DNA of 64,000 nucleotides from Asterias amurensis. Lineage: Eukaryota; Echinodermata; Asteroidea; Forcipulatida; Asteriidae. The translations under genes were made by a program, and so were the position numbers. The stretch spans positions 3,549,501 to 3,613,500 of the forward strand of contig NC_092660.1 in assembly GCF_032118995.1 (NCBI RefSeq). Direction: 5' to 3'. Shown piece after piece: positions 59,801 to 64,000 of the stretch (positions within the stretch are counted from its first letter, which is position 1; every line of letters starts with the position of its first letter). Below the pieces are notes generated by a model, which made no database searches, had not been told where the DNA came from, and saw only the letters and a list, made by a program, of their open reading frames with translations.

Positions 59801-62800
59801 TACAAGTTTGAATGTCAATCTTTTGAAGAGCAGCAGAAATTTTTTAGAGTTGTTATTATTCCCATATTATTTAAAGGATAATATCTTACTCTAGTGACAA
59901 ACACACTGGAAAAGACCACAACAATTTTAAAGAATATTAATTTTTTTGATTTTTTCACCCATATACACCGATGTGTGTAGCACTGTTCACTAAGTACTTT
60001 CCCGAGTTCTGTGAAAAAAAACACAGGCATTTTACTCGGGTGGGATTCGAACCCACGACCTTTGCAATTCTAGAGCAGTGTCATACCAACTAGACCACCG
60101 AGATTGCCCGGTAGCTAGAGGGAGTTCGAATCCTATGTTTTACCAACGGGTACTGCAAACGATTTAATAGATGTTAAATTTGCATCGGGGATTAAGAATA
60201 TTAATTTTAAAGAACACAAATACAATGTAGTTGTTGTACCTTGTAAGTTTGTAGAGGCCCATCTTTTGGAATGTAGTAAGTCTGCAATGAAGACAGCCTG
60301 TGTTTGGAATATATAATCAACATTCATACAATGTTTTCAAACTTTTTATACAATTTATTTACTTAATTTTGATAAAATTATTTGTGTCAAGTAAACTTAA
60401 TAACATTTGAAATCACAATTACCTATTGGAAAGTTGTTGAGTAGAATTATAGAAAATGTAAACATAACAGGTCACATGAGCAATGTGAGGTATTAGTTTG
60501 ACTAGAACTATCAATTTATTTCTGATTTATTTATTAAAGGCAGTTGACAATATTGGTAATTGTCAAAGACTAGCCTTCACAGTTGGTGTCTCTCAACATG
60601 GGCAAAAAATAACAAACCTGTGAAAATTTGAGCTCAATCGGTCATCGAAGTTGCGAGATAATAATGAAAGAAAAAAACACCCTTGTCACAGGAAGTTGTG
60701 TGTGTTTAGGTGGTTGATTTCGAGACCTCAAATTCTAAATCTGAGGTATCGAAATAAAATTCATGGAAAGTTACTTCTTTCTCGAAAACTATGGCACTTC
60801 AGAGGGAGCCATTTCTCACAATGTTTTATACCATCAACCTCTCCCCATTACTTGTTACCAAGAAAGGTTTTATGTTAATAATTATTTTGAGTAATTACCA
60901 ATAGTGTCCACTGCCTTTAAAAGGTATAAAGAATATTGTAACACTAACAGTATCAAAAGTTACTCACTTGTAGAATGCTGTTGTAAGCACAGCCTCACAA
61001 AAATACTCATTTATGTAGGTGATAAGAAGACGTCTATCAAAGTCATCTGTGATATGTCCTCCATAGTTGACTCCAGCGATGAGATACTTGAGAGCGTCCC
61101 ACGGCGTCTCTTCATATTCATCCAGGTAGATACTCAACAAATTCTCAGAGACCTAGCGTATAATCAGAATGAAGTGTATACTAATATTGGACAACAATTC
61201 TTTTATCAGACCTCACTTTATCTTTTGCTAGTTATTTACATTTAAGCAGCATGCAGCATAAGAGTCCAGCTTTCTCCAGAAGACGATCAGAGCATACGGA
61301 TCAAAACGTCGAGTTGAGACCAACGGCTCTTTTCAGAACCACCCCAACTCATTAGAGATAGTCATTACATGGTGTTACCGCAAGCCTTTTCTACATCGTG
61401 TTTCCATCATACAAAAGTTCAAATCCTACTTATGTACATTCAAATGGAAGGAACAACATTGTCAATGATGAAATTTTAGTACTATCAAAAACTGAATTGT
61501 ACATAAAACTTTTGGAGAAATTAAAATTTTAAAACACCACACACAAATTTCACCTTAGAATTGTTTCCCCATTATTTACACATGTTTTCCATGCGAGCAA
61601 AATGGTTGCAAGCTCACAAGGAGCACAACGAGAGTGACTCAGCGTGCAATAGTACTTTTATTTGCTATCACGTGACGGACAATCCTCCAATTAAATGGCA
61701 AGGATCTGCTTGGGTGTTATATAATACTTCATAATTAATCAGAAAAGATAAGGAGAAAGGAGCGAAAAAGGGCTAGTTTTAAACAGCTGTCGTTGTTATC
61801 AAAGTGTCACATTGGCAGTGTTCAAACAAAATATTGTCCAAGCTTTTGCACAAAAAAAGAAAATTTGAAATGTATCACAAACTTATCTCAATACTACTGG
61901 TCTTTACCGGAAAAAACTATTATTAACTACTATTATAAATTATGCTATCCTTGACTTTTCCTTTGATACTAAATAAGTTTGTTTTCATGTAGTAGATTTC
62001 ATAACAAAATAAAGACTACTCACCTCAAAGTCAGAATTATTGAAGCCGTACATGATGTTCCATCCAAGCATTTGAAATTTGCGTCTCTCTAAGAGAACAG
62101 AGTGAAAGAAGCAGAGTGCAAACAAAAGCTTCTTGTATTTCTCGGGCTTCTGACATCGTACAAATTGTTGCTCTGTCACCAGATGGTACAAACGCTTCAT
62201 GTTGGCTTTTATTCCCTGAAATATAAAATAAAGAAACCAATTCCTATGTTAACAAATACTCTCTTTTAAATCAAAAGTTTTGCCCATTCCATCGAACACA
62301 TTTAACAGTAAGAGTTGTCAGAGATGTTTAGAAAAAAAAGACCAGTATTGCAACTATGTGAATTATTGAGTTCCCCGAATCTGGCTTACTTCATCGGCAT
62401 CCAGATTTGTTGTTAAATTCTGAATAATCGTATTTTTGTTTACTCTGCTGCGTGCAGCAACACAGAATGCATTTTCAGATTTGTCTAGATTGGTCAATTC
62501 TGAACAGATTTTATTCCTCAATTGAGATGTTGATGATGTGAGGACAGCTGGCTTAACAAACAGCCAGACAGACACAATTCAAGAAATCATAGAGTGATGG
62601 CAATATGCTCAATGTTGTATTTTTAATTTTTTTTATTTGTATTATTCAAGACGCTTGACGTACAAGGCCTGAAGGCCAATTCAAGGTGTGGGCAACGGCC
62701 TCTGGAAAAAATAATTGTAGCCCACACCTTGAAGTGGCCTTCAGGCCTTGTGTGTCAGGCGACTTGCATAAAAAAACCAAAAAAAAAACCAGACCTAGAT

Positions 62801-63927
62801 TTGTATATAGGGCCTAAACCCATAAAAATAGAAATATTAAAAATACAAGAAATCGCTCCATCAATATGCATTGAACCAAGAGCAATTAGCAAATGTAAAA
62901 ATGAGCAACTAGCAGATGTCAAAATGAGCAATTAGCAAATGTAAAAAAGAATTGCTCACCTTAGGTGGTTCTGTGGTCATCTTTATTCCAGCTTGTAAGA
63001 TCGAGATTGGAAACTCAGGGTGTGGGCTGCTACTTAACCACAGTCGAAAATCTGGATGTGGTTCTTCTACTTGCAGTTGTTCAACTAACTTGGCCAATGC
63101 AGGCATCCAGCTCAACGATAAATGGCAGTTGGCCAGAAACACCCAGTTACCCTACAATAAATAAGACACACACAAAAAACATTTAGCTTTTTAGGGGTTG
63201 GTGTTAAGATGTCAAATTTCAAATATCACACTATATTTGAAAGTACTCCGTAAGATAACCTTATAGTGTGAAAACAACAATAAGCTTGGGCGATATCACG
63301 ATATTATCGAATATCGTGATATTAACTTGGAAACGATTTCGATATCCGATCGATTTGGTTTTAATCGAAATATCGATATATCGCGATATCGATTAAATAT
63401 AGCAATATCGCGTTGTATTTCTTAGCTGAGACATCATGCACCCCATAGATTTGGAGTAAAACCAGAAGAATAGGTCATTAGAACACCTCTCTTATGCTAT
63501 GACTGTCTCTTCTACAACTTTCAAAGGGAGTTTGAAGACTGATGGTGTCACATTTAACTGACCGCGATATATTGTCGCCGATATATCGTTAATAAAATAA
63601 ATCGATATCACCCAAGCTTAAACAACAACAGTTTCAGCAACATCCCAAACAGGGAATATGTGCGTTAACCACTTGATTTAGGAAGAGATCTAAGGGAGCG
63701 TTAGTAGCAAGATAAGCAGGTAACTCATTTTTTTTGGAGGGAATGGTTTTACTCTACTGTTTCATATTTGAATAAACTTCCTATAAAATGGCAAGCATCA
63801 CCTCTCGAACACCTTCTTTAATCATCCGCGTTGCAATTGGTGCCTGCCCTTGACCCAAAGAAAGTGCATGAAATCGGTGTGCCATGTCACTCTGCTCTGC
63901 CAGTTGAAGAAGCATACTCGTTGGATC
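53838..63927 (-). CDS. DNAH2: Dynein axonemal heavy chain 2, C-terminal 11 exons (partial)
   Basis: Minus-strand exons 63802-63927, 62960-63151, 62024-62215, 60968-61152, 60240-60297, 58573-58737, 57580-57696, 56888-57037, 56129-56305, 54815-55040 and 53838-53992 join in phase to about 580 C-terminal residues. Signatures in order: SLGQGQAPIATRMI, NWVFLANCHLSLSWMP (AAA6 region), ISILQAGIKMTTEPPK, YKKLLFALCFFHSVLLERR, TPWDALKYLIAGVNYGG, FGQHPNADIASQI, DPSPLNVVLLQEIQRYN, FPTGYLTAVLQTSARQNN, GVYVKGLHLEGAGWD, YSCPCYYYPNRAG and the end HWIKRGTALLMSLEY. This closely follows vertebrate DNAH2, an inner-arm dynein motor of cilia and flagella. The acceptor of exon 60240-60297 was chosen 16 bp upstream of a nearer AG because only it keeps the frame. 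The motor domains and N-terminal tail lie beyond the right edge. Confidence 0.97.
54175..54245. mobile_element. Fragment with GGTGTTACCGC end
   Basis: TCTTCCTGGCAAGTAGATAC then CATGGTGTTACCGCAAA. Its mirror is at about 20815-20895 in PUM3 intron 8, and the ATGGTGTTACCGCAA word also lies at 22.7 and 61.4 kb. Likely scraps of one dispersed retroelement. It lies in the last DNAH2 intron. Confidence 0.5.
54592..54761. mobile_element. Family C hairpin, GCCGTCGA subtype
   Basis: GCCGTCGATTTCACAAAAC and CTTTGTGAAATCGATGGC ends enclose ACGAGTTACTCATCC-type palindromes. It lies in the last DNAH2 intron, 54 bp from exon 54815-55040. Confidence 0.75.
55226..55665 (+). mobile_element. tRNA-derived SINE, antisense in DNAH2 intron
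   Basis: Same family as 15561-15955: GTGTCGTGGCCGAGCAGTT, GGTTCGAATCCCCAGCC, CCTTCGGATGGGATGTAAAG, then GCTTTGAGATGCCCTTCGGG and an ATTATTATT tail. A stretch containing ATGTACATGTTGATC is inserted or diverged near 55515-55545. Confidence 0.85.
55785..55999. mobile_element. AGACC-ended element with CRE and YY1-like words
   Basis: Ends TTAGACCGTATTGAA and TTCAATACGGTCTATTA. TGACGTCA lies near the left end and AAGATGGCG occurs twice. It lies in the DNAH2 intron after exon 56129-56305. Confidence 0.65.
56485..56796. mobile_element. MITE family B copy, one end eroded
   Basis: AAAATTTGAGCTAAATTGGT, AGAGGGAGTCGTTTCCCAC, ending AACGTGTACCTTCCCTTAA. It lies in the DNAH2 intron between exons 56888 and 56129. 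Confidence 0.7.
57850..58320 (+). mobile_element. 5'-truncated LINE 3' end with (TTCTA)n tail
   Basis: A plus-strand frame reads DDKFHPAHDLFQPMRSKNRF, then RTLQSFYSTAVRVLNDRF and a stop, which looks like a LINE ORF2 C-terminus. An AT-rich 3' UTR and a tail of TTCTA repeats follow. Antisense in the DNAH2 intron between exons 58573 and 57580. Confidence 0.6.
58801..58968. mobile_element. Inverted-repeat element, GGCCCGGTCACA ends
   Basis: TTAAGGCCCGGTCACACAGG and TTTGTGACCGGGCCTTTAA at the ends and AATGCACGCCC/GGGTGTGCATTTTT inside. TTAA flanks both ends, which may be the target site. It lies in a DNAH2 intron. Confidence 0.7.
59577..59728. mobile_element. Family C hairpin element
   Basis: GGGTCGATTTCACAAAGAGT and CTCTTTGTGAAATCCACCCC ends. 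It lies in a DNAH2 intron and closely resembles the copy at 14870. Confidence 0.75.
59962..60210 (-). mobile_element. Second tRNA-type SINE family, longer copy
   Basis: The minus strand reads GGCAATCTCGGTGGTCTAG, TTGGTATGACACTGCTC and GGTTCGAATCCCACCCGAGT, a class I tRNA-like head with boxes A and B. It lies 30 bp from DNAH2 exon 60240-60297. It is not a functional tRNA gene, because the acceptor stem does not pair and the sequence continues as a repeat. Confidence 0.65.
60534..60921. mobile_element. MITE family A copy
   Basis: TTAAAGGCAGTTGACAATATT to GTGTCCACTGCCTTTAAA, full length. It ends 46 bp from DNAH2 exon 60968-61152. Confidence 0.8.
61258..61390 (+). mobile_element. Degenerate hammerhead-like / Penelope-type fragment
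   Basis: CCAGAAGACGATCAGAGCAT, then ACGGATCAAAACGTCGAG, AACGGCTCTTTTCAGAACC and CATTACATGGTGTTACCGC. The order matches the loop and arm of the hairpin at 26818-27068 but the core is altered. It lies in a DNAH2 intron. Confidence 0.45.
62655..62763. repeat. Short inverted repeat, CAAGGCCTGAAGGCC
   Basis: CAAGGCCTGAAGGCCAATTC and AAGGTGTGGGC are mirrored after a 30-bp spacer. About 110 bp, in a DNAH2 intron. Confidence 0.6.
63281..63620. mobile_element. MITE with AAGCTTGGGCGATATCACG ends
   Basis: TAAGCTTGGGCGATATCACG is mirrored by ATCGATATCACCCAAGCTTA, with many CGATAT words inside. Such GGGCGATAT-ended elements are common hAT-like MITEs in animal genomes. It lies in the DNAH2 intron before exon 62960-63151. 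Confidence 0.7.
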
Positions 63928-64000
63928 CTATAGTCAAATTGAAAAAGAAACCCAAAAAAAACAAGCAGTTTTTATTTCAGTTTTTATTTTAAGGGTCTAT

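Noticed and set aside
60000-60125. tRNA gene on the minus strand
   Set aside because: The acceptor stem does not pair and the unit recurs at 20.5 kb as a repeat, so it is a SINE head.

Overview
The window looks like the genome of a marine invertebrate deuterostome, most likely an echinoderm and probably a sea star. This rests on five intron-rich animal genes with vertebrate-like exon structure, AT-rich DNA, and introns packed with short inverted-repeat (MITE-like) elements and tRNA-headed SINEs. The species assignment is inference; the gene calls rest on translated exons that join in phase.

Layout: (1) 5-6784 (+): seven coding exons of an arylsulfatase B-like sulfatase (557 aa), with one GC-AG intron. 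(2) 7867-10065 (-): a complete four-exon THAP zinc-finger gene (200 aa). (3) 10.07-12.0 kb: a CpG-rich divergent promoter region. (4) 12013-27548 (+): PUM3, a nucleolar PUF-A protein, with 15 coding exons and 652 aa. (5) 27.55-30.55 kb: repeats only. (6) 30548-36894 (+): POLR1H (RPA12, the small zinc-ribbon subunit of RNA polymerase I), whose intron 2 is an approximately 212-bp satellite. (7) 36.87-40.99 kb: an approximately 802-bp higher-order tandem repeat that carries five further copies of the POLR1H terminal exon with its splice acceptor. (8) 41.0-53.8 kb: no convincing gene. It holds a 93-bp minisatellite, a long fold-back element, tandem duplications, palindromic arrays and MITEs. (9) 53838-63927 (-): the last 11 exons (about 580 aa) of DNAH2, an axonemal dynein heavy chain, running off the right edge.

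The genes are unrelated housekeeping or structural genes and do not form a pathway, although PUM3 and POLR1H both serve ribosome production. The strongest unusual signal is the POLR1H 3' end: six acceptor-plus-terminal-exon cassettes in tandem, some encoding different C-terminal residues, inside a satellite derived from the gene's own intron. POLR1H also shows two one-base frame conflicts that need checking. A second signal is a roughly 110-bp-arm hairpin at 26.8-27.1 kb whose loop resembles a hammerhead ribozyme core of Penelope-like elements.
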